Origin: Paenirhodobacter populi
GTDB lineage: Bacteria; Pseudomonadota; Alphaproteobacteria; Rhodobacterales; Rhodobacteraceae
Assembly (NCBI RefSeq): GCF_004022215.1
Contig: NZ_SAUZ01000035.1
Location: 1-33,764, forward strand
Direction of reading: 5' to 3'
Length of the DNA: 33,764 bases
The notes below the pieces were generated by a model that did not search any database, had not been told where the DNA came from, and saw nothing but the letters and a program-made list of their open reading frames with translations. Below are positions 23,155-31,735 of this stretch, in pieces. Positions within the stretch are counted from its first letter, which is position 1. Every line of letters begins with the position of its first letter. Both the position numbers and the translations under genes were made by a program.

Positions 23155-24663
23155 ATGACGGACCTTCTCACCCGCGAAGAATACGAGGCGCTGGCCGCAT
23201 CGCTCAGCTTCCCCGCGAATGCCTTCATCGACGGCGGCTTCCGTCCGGCGAAATCCGGCAAGACCTTCCCCACGACCAATCCGGCGACGGGGGCGAAGCT
23301 CGCCGATGTCGCCGCCTGCGGGCCGGAGGACGTGGATTTCGCCGTCGCCAAGGCGCGCGACGCCTTTGAAGACGGGCGCTGGTCGCGGCTCGCCCCCGGC
23401 GCGCGCAAGGAGGCGCTGGTGCGCCTTGCCAAACTGGTCGATCGCAACCGCCACGAACTGGCCGTGATGGAAAGCCTCGACAGTGGCAAGCCGATCTACG
23501 ATTGCGCGACGGTCGACATTCCCGAAACGGTCAACACGCTGAAATGGCACGCCGAGCTGATCGACAAGATCTACGATCAGGTGGCGCCTGCCTCGGACGA
23601 TCACATAGCGCTTGTGGTGCGCGAGCCGGTGGGGGTCGTCGGGCTGGTCGTGCCGTGGAACTTCCCGCTGCTTATGATGGCGTGGAAGATCGGCCCGGCG
23701 CTGGCCGCCGGCTGCTCGGTCGTGCTCAAGCCCGCCGCGGAAACCTCGCTCACCGCGCTGCGTCTGGCGGAGCTGGCGATGGAGGCGGGCCTGCCCGCGG
23801 GTGTGCTGAACGTCGTCACCGGATCCGGGGTCGAGGCGGGTGAACCGCTTGGCCGCCACCCGGACGTGGACATGGTGTCCTTCACCGGCTCGACCGTGAC
23901 GGGGCGGCGCTTCCTGTATTATTCGGCGGAATCGAACCTGAAGGAAGTCGTGCTGGAGATGGGCGGCAAGAATCCCTGCATCGTACTCGACGATGCCGAG
24001 GATCTGGACGCGGTGGCCGCCCATGTCGTCAACGGCGCCTTCTGGAACATGGGCGAGAACTGCTCGGCCGCGTCGCGGCTGATCGTGCAGAAGGGGATCA
24101 AGGCGCGGCTTTTGCAAAAGATCGCCGAACATGCGCGCGAATGGAACGTGGGCGATCCGCTGGATCCCGCGGTGCGGATCGGCGCGCTGGTGTCGAAGAC
24201 GCATTTCGACAAGGTGGCGGGCTACCTTGAGGCCGCGCAGGACGGCACCATCGTCATCGGCGGCAAGGCGCTGAACGGCACCCATGTCGAGCCGACGGTC
24301 GTCGAGGTCGCGGGCAACGACCACCGGCTGGCGCGCGAAGAGATCTTTGGCCCGATCCTCGCCGTGATCGAGGTTGCCAGCTTCGACGAGGCGATCCGCA
24401 TCGCCAATGACACGGATTACGGTCTGGCCGCCTCGATCTTCACCGCGAACGGCAAGCGGGCGCTGCGCGGCGCGCGGATGCTGCGGGCGGGCACGGTGAC
24501 GGTCAACAGCTTTGGCGAGGGCGACATCTCGACCCCGTTCGGCGGCTACAAGCAGTCGGGCTTCGGCGGGCGCGACAATTCGATCCACGCGCATGACCAG
24601 TATACCCAGCTCAAGACGATCTGGCTGGATCTTTCCGACGACGCGGATACCGCCATCGACTGA
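23155..24663 (+). CDS. NAD(P)-dependent aldehyde dehydrogenase
   Basis: The 502-residue protein is a complete class-I-type ALDH: PWNFPLLMMAWKIGPALAAG (cofactor site), SFTGSTVTGRRF, Glu268 in VVLEMGGKNPCIV, nucleophile Cys303 in NMGENCSAASRLIV, EEIFGPILAVI, and PFGGYKQSGFGGRDNS near the end. It resembles PuuC and betaine-aldehyde-type enzymes. In context it may oxidise a semialdehyde formed by the lyase before it (alpha-ketoglutarate semialdehyde if the substrate is hydroxyproline-like). The substrate cannot be read from sequence. A strong hairpin follows the stop. Confidence 0.9.
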   Translation: MTDLLTREEYEALAASLSFPANAFIDGGFRPAKSGKTFPTTNPATGAKLADVAACGPEDVDFAVAKARDAFEDGRWSRLAPGARKEALVRLAKLVDRNRHELAVMESLDSGKPIYDCATVDIPETVNTLKWHAELIDKIYDQVAPASDDHIALVVREPVGVVGLVVPWNFPLLMMAWKIGPALAAGCSVVLKPAAETSLTALRLAELAMEAGLPAGVLNVVTGSGVEAGEPLGRHPDVDMVSFTGSTVTGRRFLYYSAESNLKEVVLEMGGKNPCIVLDDAEDLDAVAAHVVNGAFWNMGENCSAASRLIVQKGIKARLLQKIAEHAREWNVGDPLDPAVRIGALVSKTHFDKVAGYLEAAQDGTIVIGGKALNGTHVEPTVVEVAGNDHRLAREEIFGPILAVIEVASFDEAIRIANDTDYGLAASIFTANGKRALRGARMLRAGTVTVNSFGEGDISTPFGGYKQSGFGGRDNSIHAHDQYTQLKTIWLDLSDDADTAID

Positions 24664-24691
24664 CCCCTGTCGGCCCGATGGGCCGTCCTCT

Positions 24692-24716
24692 GGCCGGAGG
24701 CGCCCCGCCTCCGGCC
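24692..24716 (+). terminator. Strong hairpin between aldehyde dehydrogenase and oxidoreductase genes
   Basis: GGCCGGAGGCG (24692-24702) and CGCCTCCGGCC (24706-24716) form a perfect 11-bp stem with a CCC loop, followed by CCTTTG. The T-tail is short, so it may attenuate rather than end transcription before the oxidoreductase gene, or protect the upstream mRNA. Confidence 0.6.
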
Positions 24717-24737
24717 CCTTTGATGCCGAGATCCCCG

Positions 24738-26090
24738 ATGCCCAGACCCGGTTCCTTCCGCGCCGTCCGCCTTCCCCGCCTCGCAGGTCCCGCGGCGTGG
24801 GACAGCATCCTTGGCCCGCGCCCCGCCGCGCCGCCGCCCGAAGGAACCCGACGCGCGGATTTCGTCGTCATCGGCGGCGGCTTCGCGGGGCTGTCCGCCG
24901 CGCGGCGGCTGTTGCAGCTGGCGCCCGAGGCGAAGATCGCGGTGCTGGATGCGGGCCAGATCGGGCAAGGCTCGGCCGGGCGCAACTCGGGCTTCATGAT
25001 CGACCTGCCGCATGAACTGACGTCCGAGGATTATGCCGGCGCGGATACCGGATCCGACCGCACGCTGATCGCGCTGAACCGGCAGGCCATCGCCTTCGCC
25101 GCCGAGGCGGTGCAGGAATACGCCATTCCCGCCGGCTATTTCCGCCGCGACGGCAAGGTGAACGGCGCGGCAAGCCGCCATGCCGACGCGCAGAACACCG
25201 CCTACGCCAAACACCTCGCCCTGATCCAGGAACGGTATGAGGTGCTTGACGCCAAGGCGATGCGCGACCTGACGGGATCCGCCTATTACCGCTCGGGCCT
25301 CTATACGCCGGGCACGGTGATGATCCAGCCAGCGGGCTATATCCGCGGCCTTCTGGCCGGGCTGTCGCGCCGGGTGGCGGTCCACGAAGACACGCCGGTC
25401 ACCGATCTGATCCGCTGCGATCACGGCTGGCAGGTGGTGACGCCGCAGGGCCGGATCGACGCGGGGACGGTGATCCTTGCGAACAACGGACATCTCGAAA
25501 GCTTCGGTTTCGCGCGCAGGCGGCTGATGCACATCTTCCTCTTCGCCTGCATGACCGAAGAGCTTTCGCCCGACGCCCTGCGGCGCACCGGCGGCGCCGA
25601 CTGCTGGGGGATCACCCCGTCGGACCCGATGGGCACGACGATGCGGCGGATCTCGACCGCACAGGGCGGCAACCGGATCATCACCCGGACGATGGCGAAG
25701 TTCCTGCCCCACATGGTCACTTCGGGCTGCCAGATGCGCCGCGCCATGACGATGATGCGGGCCAAATTCGACGCGCGCTATCCGCAGCTTGCGGATGTCA
25801 GGATGGAATTCGGCTGGAGCGGGCATCTGTGCCTGACGCAGAACAACAGCTCCGTCGCGGGGCGGCTGGATGAGGACCTTTTCGCCGCCTGCGTCTGCAA
25901 CGGGCTCGGCACCACGCGCAGCACGCTGACCGGCATCGCCGCCGCCGAAGCCGCGCTTGGGCACGACAGCGCGATCACCCGGTTCTTCGCCGCGCAACAC
26001 CTGCCCGCGCGATTGCCGCCCGCCCCCCTTGCACAGATCGGGGCAAACCTGTTCATTCGATGGAAGGAATGGCGTGCGCGCAAGGAGTGA
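24738..26090 (+). CDS. DAO-type FAD-dependent oxidoreductase
   Basis: The roughly 450-residue product has an N-terminal lead (FRAVRLPRLAGPAAWDSILG) and the FAD-binding motif DFVVIGGGFAGLSAARRLLQ. LDAGQIGQGSAGRNSGFMID follows, then a DAO fold ending in GRLDEDLFAACVCNGLGTTR near the second flavin contact. Relatives include gamma-glutamylputrescine oxidase (PuuB) and amine or D-amino-acid oxidases, which oxidise C-N bonds. In a hydroxyproline-like pathway it would oxidise the D-imino acid. In-frame ATGs at 24678 and 24723 are possible, but 24678 lies upstream of the hairpin, so 24738 or 24723 is preferred. No strong ribosome site is seen. Confidence 0.87.
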   Translation: MPRPGSFRAVRLPRLAGPAAWDSILGPRPAAPPPEGTRRADFVVIGGGFAGLSAARRLLQLAPEAKIAVLDAGQIGQGSAGRNSGFMIDLPHELTSEDYAGADTGSDRTLIALNRQAIAFAAEAVQEYAIPAGYFRRDGKVNGAASRHADAQNTAYAKHLALIQERYEVLDAKAMRDLTGSAYYRSGLYTPGTVMIQPAGYIRGLLAGLSRRVAVHEDTPVTDLIRCDHGWQVVTPQGRIDAGTVILANNGHLESFGFARRRLMHIFLFACMTEELSPDALRRTGGADCWGITPSDPMGTTMRRISTAQGGNRIITRTMAKFLPHMVTSGCQMRRAMTMMRAKFDARYPQLADVRMEFGWSGHLCLTQNNSSVAGRLDEDLFAACVCNGLGTTRSTLTGIAAAEAALGHDSAITRFFAAQHLPARLPPAPLAQIGANLFIRWKEWRARKE

Positions 26091-26173
26091 CGGATATCGG
26101 CGATCGAGCGGACAAGAATGGGTCTTCGGATCGGGATTCCCGACCAGTCTATCGGCTGCCCAAGCGGAGAAAT

Positions 26174-27103
26174 ATGCCTTCGTTGGGTGCTTTCGCGACC
26201 TTCGAGGTGGCCGCGAAGCATCTGAGCTTCACCCAAGCGGCGAGTGAGCTCAACGTGACGCAGGCGGCCATCAGTCAACAGATTCGGGGCTTGGAAAAGG
26301 CGCTTGATCGGCGGCTCTTCCTGCGCAAATACAACGGCATGGAACTGACCTTTGAAGGCCAGATGTTGCTCGAGGCGGTGACGCAGGGGCTCGACCGGCT
26401 GAGCGAGGCGATCTTCCGCATCGGCCAGAGTGGCGGTAGCCAGACCCTCACCATCGCGGGCACCTATGCGGGCGTGTCGAATTTCATCAAACCGATCGCC
26501 GATGATTTTCGCCGCACCAATCCCGATGTGGGATTCACTCTGCTCGCCTCGGACGAGAATGACCGGCTGCAGGATTTCGACGAGGTCGATCTCGCGGTGA
26601 TCTGCGGCCATGGCCGCTCCGAGATCGGTCCGAATCTGATAGCGCTGTTTCCAGAGGTGGTAGAGCCGGTTTGTTCGCCAGCCTATCTGGCGGCACATGG
26701 TCCTTTCGTCTCGCCCACCGATCTTGCACACGCCGACCTGATGGAGTTACACCGGATGCATTGGAGTTCCGACGCGATCGCATGGTATCCGCTGACCTGG
26801 CGCGACTGGTTCCGCAAGCATGCACCCGAAGTCGATGAGATCCCGCAGGATTTTGTCTCGAACAGCTACGGCCTTCTGGTCGATGCGGCCGAGGAGGGCC
26901 AGGGCGTCATCCTTGGCTTCCGCCATCTGGTGCATCAGGCAGTGACCGAAGGGCGGCTGGTGCGGATATTCGACCGGCCCCTCAACGCAGGGCGGACTTA
27001 CTACCTCAAGATCAATCCACGCACTGGCAAACATCCAAATGTCCGCGCCTTCGTCACCTATCTGCTTGATGCCATCGAGGACATCCCGATGCTGAAACGC
27101 TGA
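26174..27103 (+). CDS. GcvA-type LysR transcriptional regulator (first)
   Basis: The 309-residue protein opens with the LysR helix-turn-helix: LGAFATFEVAAKHLSFTQAA, ELNVTQAAISQQIRGLEKAL, FLRKYNGMELTFEGQMLL. It continues with the periplasmic-binding-like effector domain. The AFEVAA/LSFTQAA form is that of GcvA-like regulators. It is about 80 bases downstream of the oxidoreductase gene in the same direction. I chose ATG 26174 (GCGGAG upstream); the frame is open further upstream and relatives have about 9 more residues before PSLGA, so the start is uncertain. It is clearly related to the regulator at 28441, with many identical residues in the DNA-binding domain and in the VEPVC.P.YLAAHGPF segment. 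Confidence 0.88.
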   Translation: MPSLGAFATFEVAAKHLSFTQAASELNVTQAAISQQIRGLEKALDRRLFLRKYNGMELTFEGQMLLEAVTQGLDRLSEAIFRIGQSGGSQTLTIAGTYAGVSNFIKPIADDFRRTNPDVGFTLLASDENDRLQDFDEVDLAVICGHGRSEIGPNLIALFPEVVEPVCSPAYLAAHGPFVSPTDLAHADLMELHRMHWSSDAIAWYPLTWRDWFRKHAPEVDEIPQDFVSNSYGLLVDAAEEGQGVILGFRHLVHQAVTEGRLVRIFDRPLNAGRTYYLKINPRTGKHPNVRAFVTYLLDAIEDIPMLKR

Positions 27104-27138
27104 GCATAGTGCGGTTCCCGGCGCGCGGGGGGAATGCG

Positions 27139-28071
27139 ATGATATCTTCATGGTCATCCCTGCGTTTCGGGATTCTGCCACTCGAGGATTTCGAACTGGC
27201 CGCTTTGGCTGCGTTCATGGATGCGTTGCGCTTCGCGGGCGGAGCGGCTGATACCCGCTGCGCCTGGAATATTCTTTCATTGGACATGGAGCCTATACGG
27301 GCGGACAGCGGCATAGCCATTCAGCCCGATGCACCTCTATCCGATCCATCCCAGATCGACTATCTCGTTGTGATCGGCGGAGCCTCTCCCCCGGACAGGC
27401 CGATCCCGGAGGATGTCACTCGTCTACTTCGTTCCGCGGCGGAAGGCGCTACCCGCGTTATCGCTTTGCGCTCCGGTGTGTTCGCCCTCGCGGAGGCGGG
27501 GCTGCTCGATGGCTGCGGATGCAGTGTCGAGCTGGCTCTGCATATGGATTTCCGCGAAAGATTTCCGCGTACTATTCCGTTGCCGGACGCCTTCGTAATT
27601 GACGGATGCAGCCTGACCTGCGCGGAGAACCGAGGTGTTAGCGATTTGGCGGCACATGTTGCCTCTGCACACCACGGCAGAACTGGCCTCCGGGAGACCT
27701 CGACGCCATTGAGTTCAAGCGCGCAGGATCCACTCGTGGTTGCGGCTCTGCTCTGGATGGGGCAAAACCTCGAAATCGCGCAGACGATTGAGGACCTCGC
27801 CCGGGATATGCGCGTTAGTCGCCGCAAGCTGGAGCGTCATTTTCGCGCCGACATCGGGAAATCTCCTCAGAAGGCCTATATGTCGCTCCGGCTTGCAAAG
27901 GCGAAGCGCCTCCTGAGGACGACGGACGAGTCGATCAGCGAGATCGCCCTGTCCTGCGGGTTTTGCGATGCCTCGCATCTCGTCCGGTTGATGAAAGGTA
28001 ATCTCGGCATGACTCCCGCGCAGATCAGGAAAGTGATGGATACTCGCGATGACGAGGCGTCTGCCCCCTAG
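27139..28071 (+). CDS. GlxA-type AraC family regulator (second)
   Basis: The 310-residue product has an N-terminal DJ-1/PfpI-like domain (RFGILPLEDFELAALAAFMD, YLVVIGGASPPDRP, RVIALRSGVFALAEAGLLDG) and a C-terminal AraC domain (IEDLARDMRVSRRKLERHFR, ISEIALSCGFCDASHLVRLM). At the nucleophile elbow it has Ser ('LRSGV') where the regulator at 15842 has Cys ('LCTGA'). ATG 27139 follows GGGGGGAA; a GTG at 27109 would also be in frame. The gap to the preceding LysR gene is 35 bases, suggesting a joint transcript. The target is not known from sequence. Confidence 0.85.
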   Translation: MISSWSSLRFGILPLEDFELAALAAFMDALRFAGGAADTRCAWNILSLDMEPIRADSGIAIQPDAPLSDPSQIDYLVVIGGASPPDRPIPEDVTRLLRSAAEGATRVIALRSGVFALAEAGLLDGCGCSVELALHMDFRERFPRTIPLPDAFVIDGCSLTCAENRGVSDLAAHVASAHHGRTGLRETSTPLSSSAQDPLVVAALLWMGQNLEIAQTIEDLARDMRVSRRKLERHFRADIGKSPQKAYMSLRLAKAKRLLRTTDESISEIALSCGFCDASHLVRLMKGNLGMTPAQIRKVMDTRDDEASAP

Positions 28072-28216
28072 CTGTCTGGTTGCGACATGTCCGGCGCCGT
28101 CGGCTTGTAAAGAGGATTGGCGAGAGGGGGCATAAGGCCGATCCGTTCCTCTACCTTCTGGCGAGGTGAACTGCCCTGGAGCAGGCGCTGTCGTCGTCGA
28201 TTGTAGGCATGACTGC
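28068..28216 (-). pseudogene. Possible 3' remnant of a transposase
   Basis: A minus-strand frame reads YNRRRQRLLQGSSPRQKVEE, RIGLMPPLANPLYKP, TAPDMSQPDS and stops at 28068, overlapping the regulator stop. The start (YNRRR) recalls the C-terminal part of integrase-type transposases, where the chain passes through a 'YN.RR...L.G..P' motif. There is no catalytic part. This is a weak, pattern-based call. Confidence 0.3.
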
Positions 28217-28440
28217 AGCCGGTCATCACGATAGAGGAGGTCGACGTTAGCGTTCCTAGTGGTTTGCGATCCGATGCTAGTCAGGCCTGCATGTTATGGC
28301 AGGTCTGTCGATGCCTGTATCCGGATCGTGGTTGGTCGAGCTTCCGGCCGATATTCTTGCAAGCCGGCACAGCGCTTCGTTGATCGCCGTCTGGCAAACA
28401 CCTACTGTTGATGATGGAATAGCAAAGGAACCTCAGTAGG
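28217..28440 (+). promoter_or_regulatory. Upstream region of the second LysR gene
   Basis: No gene is supported. It contains a short hairpin CCTGC-GCAGG near 28285-28305. A purine-rich AAAGGAAC lies about 10 bases before the ATG at 28441 and should serve as the ribosome site. Autoregulatory LysR sites would be expected here, but I cannot single one out. Confidence 0.3.
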
Positions 28441-29376
28441 ATGAGACCCGTTCGCCGCAGATATCTGCCATCGCTGGGTGCACTGGCCACCTTTGAGGTC
28501 GCCGCCAAGCATTTGAGCTTCACGCTTGCGGCCAAGGAGCTGAACATCACCCAAGGTGCAGTCAGCCAGCAGATCAGGTTGCTGGAAAAAGCTTTGGAGG
28601 TAGAGCTTTTCATCCGCAAGCACAATGCACTGGAATTGACAGTTGCAGGGCGCGGCCTGCTTGGGGCCGTTGTCGCCGGACTTGACATGATCAGTGCTGG
28701 AGTAGGCTTACTGCAACCCACTGCCGACCCGCAGACTATCACGATTTCTGCAACGGATGCTCTTGCGACATATTGGTTGAAGCCCCTCATCGACAGTTTT
28801 CGCGCCACTCAGCCGCAGATCGAGTTCGTCGTGCTCGCTTCGGATGAGGATGCTGCGCTTAGCAGTTACGATGACGTCGACATCGCCCTCTTGTGCGGCA
28901 ACGAACGTAGCGATGTCGGGGAGGAATTGCATTTCATGTTTCATGAGGTCGCGCAGCCGGTCTGCACCCCGGAGTATCTTGCGGCACATGGGCCATTTAC
29001 CACCCCCGAAATGTTCAACGACGCCACACTTCTTCATTTGCACGAGCGACACTGGAGTGCGAGTTCTATCCAGTGGCATCCGCTCGGATGGCAGGAATGG
29101 TTTCATGCGCAGGGTGTCCGCGGGCAGAGAGGGTCCTCGAGCTTTACCACCAATAAGGTTCCGCTTCTCATGGAGGCGGCGCTCAGAGGTGAAGGTGTCA
29201 TGATGGGAATTCACAATCTGGTGCGGAACCATGTTGAAGCAGGTGCGCTGGTATACGCACACCCCGCCTCGATTACCGCTGGTCGCGCAAACTTCATGAA
29301 ATGCAACTCCCTTACCCGCAAACGGCCGGCGGTCTCTGGATTTATCGACTATTTACTGCGGGCTCTGCGTGGCTGA
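28441..29376 (+). CDS. GcvA-type LysR transcriptional regulator (second)
   Basis: The 311-residue protein has the LysR helix-turn-helix (YLPSLGALATFEVAAKHLSF, AKELNITQGAVSQQIRLLEK) and an effector domain with DALATYWLKPLIDSFRATQP, DVDIALLCGNERSDVGEEL and QPVCTPEYLAAHGPF. It is a paralogue of the protein at 26174, diverged mainly in the effector domain. No metabolic gene follows it: the IS66 remnant starts about 200 bases downstream. Its original target operon may therefore have been lost, or it acts on the upstream island. Confidence 0.88.
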   Translation: MRPVRRRYLPSLGALATFEVAAKHLSFTLAAKELNITQGAVSQQIRLLEKALEVELFIRKHNALELTVAGRGLLGAVVAGLDMISAGVGLLQPTADPQTITISATDALATYWLKPLIDSFRATQPQIEFVVLASDEDAALSSYDDVDIALLCGNERSDVGEELHFMFHEVAQPVCTPEYLAAHGPFTTPEMFNDATLLHLHERHWSASSIQWHPLGWQEWFHAQGVRGQRGSSSFTTNKVPLLMEAALRGEGVMMGIHNLVRNHVEAGALVYAHPASITAGRANFMKCNSLTRKRPAVSGFIDYLLRALRG

Positions 29377-29577
29377 ACCAAGGTGTGCGGTTCCCTCGCA
29401 GGTATATACCCCCGAAAATATAGCATGGGTCCCAAATACAGTGTCCGACCCCATCAGCCAAACTAATCCGTAACTCAGCCAATTGAGCTGCTTCCCGCTT
29501 CGTGGACAGTTGAACCGCTCCGGGTTTGCCGGCAACTGTATTCAGGCTGGTTGAACCTCCCTGAAGCAGGTTCCGGC
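29377..29577. other. Spacer between LysR gene and IS66 remnant
   Basis: I see no supported gene, RNA or clear terminator in these 200 bases. Confidence 0.4.
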
Positions 29578-31260
29578 GTAAGCATCCGGCGTAGGCCCCG
29601 GTCATGCAGCGAGTTTGCATTCCGTTGGCTGCCAGTTCCACGGCAGAAGGCCCGGGGCCCGTGAAGCCGTTGTGTTGGGGAGCCGGGCGAGGACGTCGGC
29701 GAGCCAAGCCAGCGGGTCAATGTCGTTCATCTTGGCGGTGACGATCAGGGAATACATGAAGGCGGCGCGGTCGCCGCCGCGCTCGGATCCGGCGAAGAGC
29801 CAGGACTTCCGTCCCAGTGCGACACCGCGCAGCGCCCGCTCCGCTGCGTTATTCGTCAGGCAGACCCTGCCGTCGTCGAGGAACCGGGTGAAGGCAGGCC
29901 AGCGCTCCGCCTTGAACATGTAGTCGATCGCCTTGGCGACCGGGTTGTGCTTCGACAGCCGGTCGCGCTCGGCGCGCAGCCAGCCCTGAAACCCCTCGAT
30001 CAGAGGCCGGGACAGCTGGTGCCTGGCCGCCTGACGCTCCGCTGCCGTCAGCCCGTTGATACCGCGTTCAATGTCGAAGATCTCGTCGATCCGAGCCACC
30101 GCCTCCAGCGCAACGGGGGAGATGTCATGGGCGGGCTTGCCCTTCCGCGTATTCCCCTTGAGGTCGGCAAGCTCGAAGAACTTGCGCCGGGCATGGCTCC
30201 AACACAGAGCCCCCTCGATCGGTCCGGGGTCGCGGTCGGCGCGGTATAGATCGTTGTAGCCGCCATAGGCATCGGCTTGCAGGATGCCCTGCCATCCCGC
30301 GAGATGTCGGTTCGGGTTGGCCATTCCTCGGTCACGGGAGAAGTGGAACAGCGCAGCAGGTGGGCTGTCGCCACCGAAGGGGCGATCATCGCGGACATAG
30401 GTCCAGAGCCGCGCGGTATGGGTGCCGCCCTTCGCCAGCAACGGCACTGTCGTATCGTCGCCGTGCAGCCGCTCGGCATCGAGAACATGGGCCCTGATCA
30501 GCGCATGGATCGGCTCGAGCGCAGCAGCGCAGGCCCCGACCTAGTCGGCCAGCGTCGAGAGGCTGATCTCGATGCCTTCCTTGGCATAACGCTCGGCTTG
30601 GCGGTTCAAGGGTTGATGCTGTCCGAACTTCTCGAAGATAATCATCGCCAGCAGGTTCGGACCGGCCCAGCCACGGGGTGTGGGGTGGAACGGCGCTGGC
30701 GACTGGCTGATCTTCTCGCACTGCCGGCAGGTGAACTTCTCACGCACCGTCTGGATCACCTTCCACTGCCGGGGAATGACCTCAAGCGTCTCGGTGACAT
30801 CCTCGCCCATCTTCAGAATGCGATCCGAACCGCAGCAGGAGCAGGTGGTGGGCGCTTCAATGACCACACGCTCGCGCGGCAGATGCTCCGGAAAGGGCTT
30901 GCGCGCCGGGCGGCGGCGCTCGAACCCGGTGACGGTCGTGGTCTTCGCCACCTTCTCGGCAACGATCTCGTCTTCGGTGGCCGCGGCCTCCAATTCCTCG
31001 AGTTGCAGCTCCATCTGGTCGATCAGGCGGGTGCGACGTTCCGAGCTGTGGCCGTATTGCTCTCGCCGGAGCTTGGCGATCTCGAGCCGGAGATGTTTGA
31101 TCATTGCTTCCGAGGTCGAGACGACGGCCCGGGTCTGCGCCAGCTCGCTCTCGGCAGCCTCGGCGCGGGCTTCCGAGGCCGCAAGGGCGGCGCGCAATCT
31201 GGCGATCTCGGAGGCAGTATCTGACATGGACGAGACCTACCACGTGGCCCTCTAAAAGCC
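29578..31260 (-). mobile_element. IS66-family element, partial
   Basis: Only the tnpC gene of an IS66 element is present. The left boundary is placed at GTAAGCATCCGGCG (29578), because IS66 ends begin with GTAA and this lies 24 bases outside the tnpC stop. The tnpA and tnpB genes that precede tnpC in complete elements should lie beyond 31260 but are absent, as is a matching right end. The element is truncated. Confidence 0.55.
29602..31227 (-). pseudogene. tnpC: IS66 transposase TnpC with internal amber codon
   Basis: Reading from ATG 31227, the first part (to 30541) has the coiled-coil and leucine-rich start (IKHLRLEIAKLRREQYGHSS), the zinc ribbon CSCCGSD...CRQCE and the region leading to ISLSTLAD, followed by TAG (30543-30541). 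The same frame continues VGACAAALEPIHALIRAHVL to 29602 with the DDE residues in LHGDDTTVPLLA, LQADAYGGYNDLY and LTNNAAERALRGVALGRKSW. Family members commonly read ...TLADWVGAC, so a TGG to TAG change explains the stop. The total of 541 codons is normal. Apart from that single stop the protein looks intact. Confidence 0.88.
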
Positions 31261-31406
31261 CATGCAAATAAGGCAGATTGCAGCGATTTACCCAGCCTTT
31301 GCAGGGCGTTGCGTCCAGCGTGGATTGCGCCAGTCGATCCCCTCCAGCGAAGGTGTTTAGGAATACCCCGTCCAGTGAGGCTGACGAATCCTTTCCCGAT
31401 GCGATC
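31261..31406. other. Spacer upstream of the recombinase module
   Basis: No supported gene. The frame that leads into the small gene at 31407 is open through this region, but its residues show no recognisable pattern. Confidence 0.35.
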
Positions 31407-31735
31407 ATGGTCCGCGACCCGCGTCACCCGTTGTATGGGCGCTCGTTTCAGGTTGTCCGTCGAACGAGCCATCGCGGTGGTAATTTTTACCATCCTACGA
31501 GGTTGAATTCCGAGACGGTGTCACACTCCTTATCCCCGTAATAGCAACAGATTCCGCTGCGCTGTCGCCAGATCCAACCAAACTGAGCATGGACGCTTTG
31601 CTGGATCTACTAAATGTTGTAGACTTCTATGATCATGACCCTGGCACCCGAAGTTCTTTGGACGACGCTGCCGCCGACCCTTCGACGACAGATCGTCGAC
31701 GACATTGCCGCAGTTCTGGCGGAGGTCTTTCGTGA
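31407..31735 (+). pseudogene. DUF5372-like small protein of the recombinase module, frameshifted
   Basis: From ATG 31407 the frame reads MVRDPRHPLYGRSFQVVRRT, SHRGGNF and is then lost. From about 31488 a second frame continues PSYEVEFRDGVTLLIPVIAT, SPDPTKLSMDALLDLLNVVD and ends at TGA 31733-31735, overlapping the recombinase ATG by one base. The HP.YGR.F..V pattern is that of small proteins encoded next to large serine recombinases in alphaproteobacteria (DUF5372 type). The break falls in AATTTTTACC at 31482-31491: one more T in the T5 run would restore one continuous frame. It could be a lesion, a sequencing slip, or slippage during translation. Confidence 0.55.

Noticed and set aside
22144-24594. 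Very long open frame (over 800 codons) on the minus strand
   Set aside because: It lies opposite the lyase and aldehyde dehydrogenase genes, is extremely Arg/His/Asp-rich and has no domain pattern; it is the mirror frame of GC-rich codons.
24546-26000. Long minus-strand open frame
   Set aside because: Shadow of the FAD oxidoreductase; composition not protein-like.
15842-26090. Reading the island as a putrescine (Puu) pathway because of PuuC- and PuuB-like enzymes
   Set aside because: There is no gamma-glutamylputrescine synthetase or hydrolase, and the DHDPS-family lyase and racemase-family gene do not belong to that pathway.
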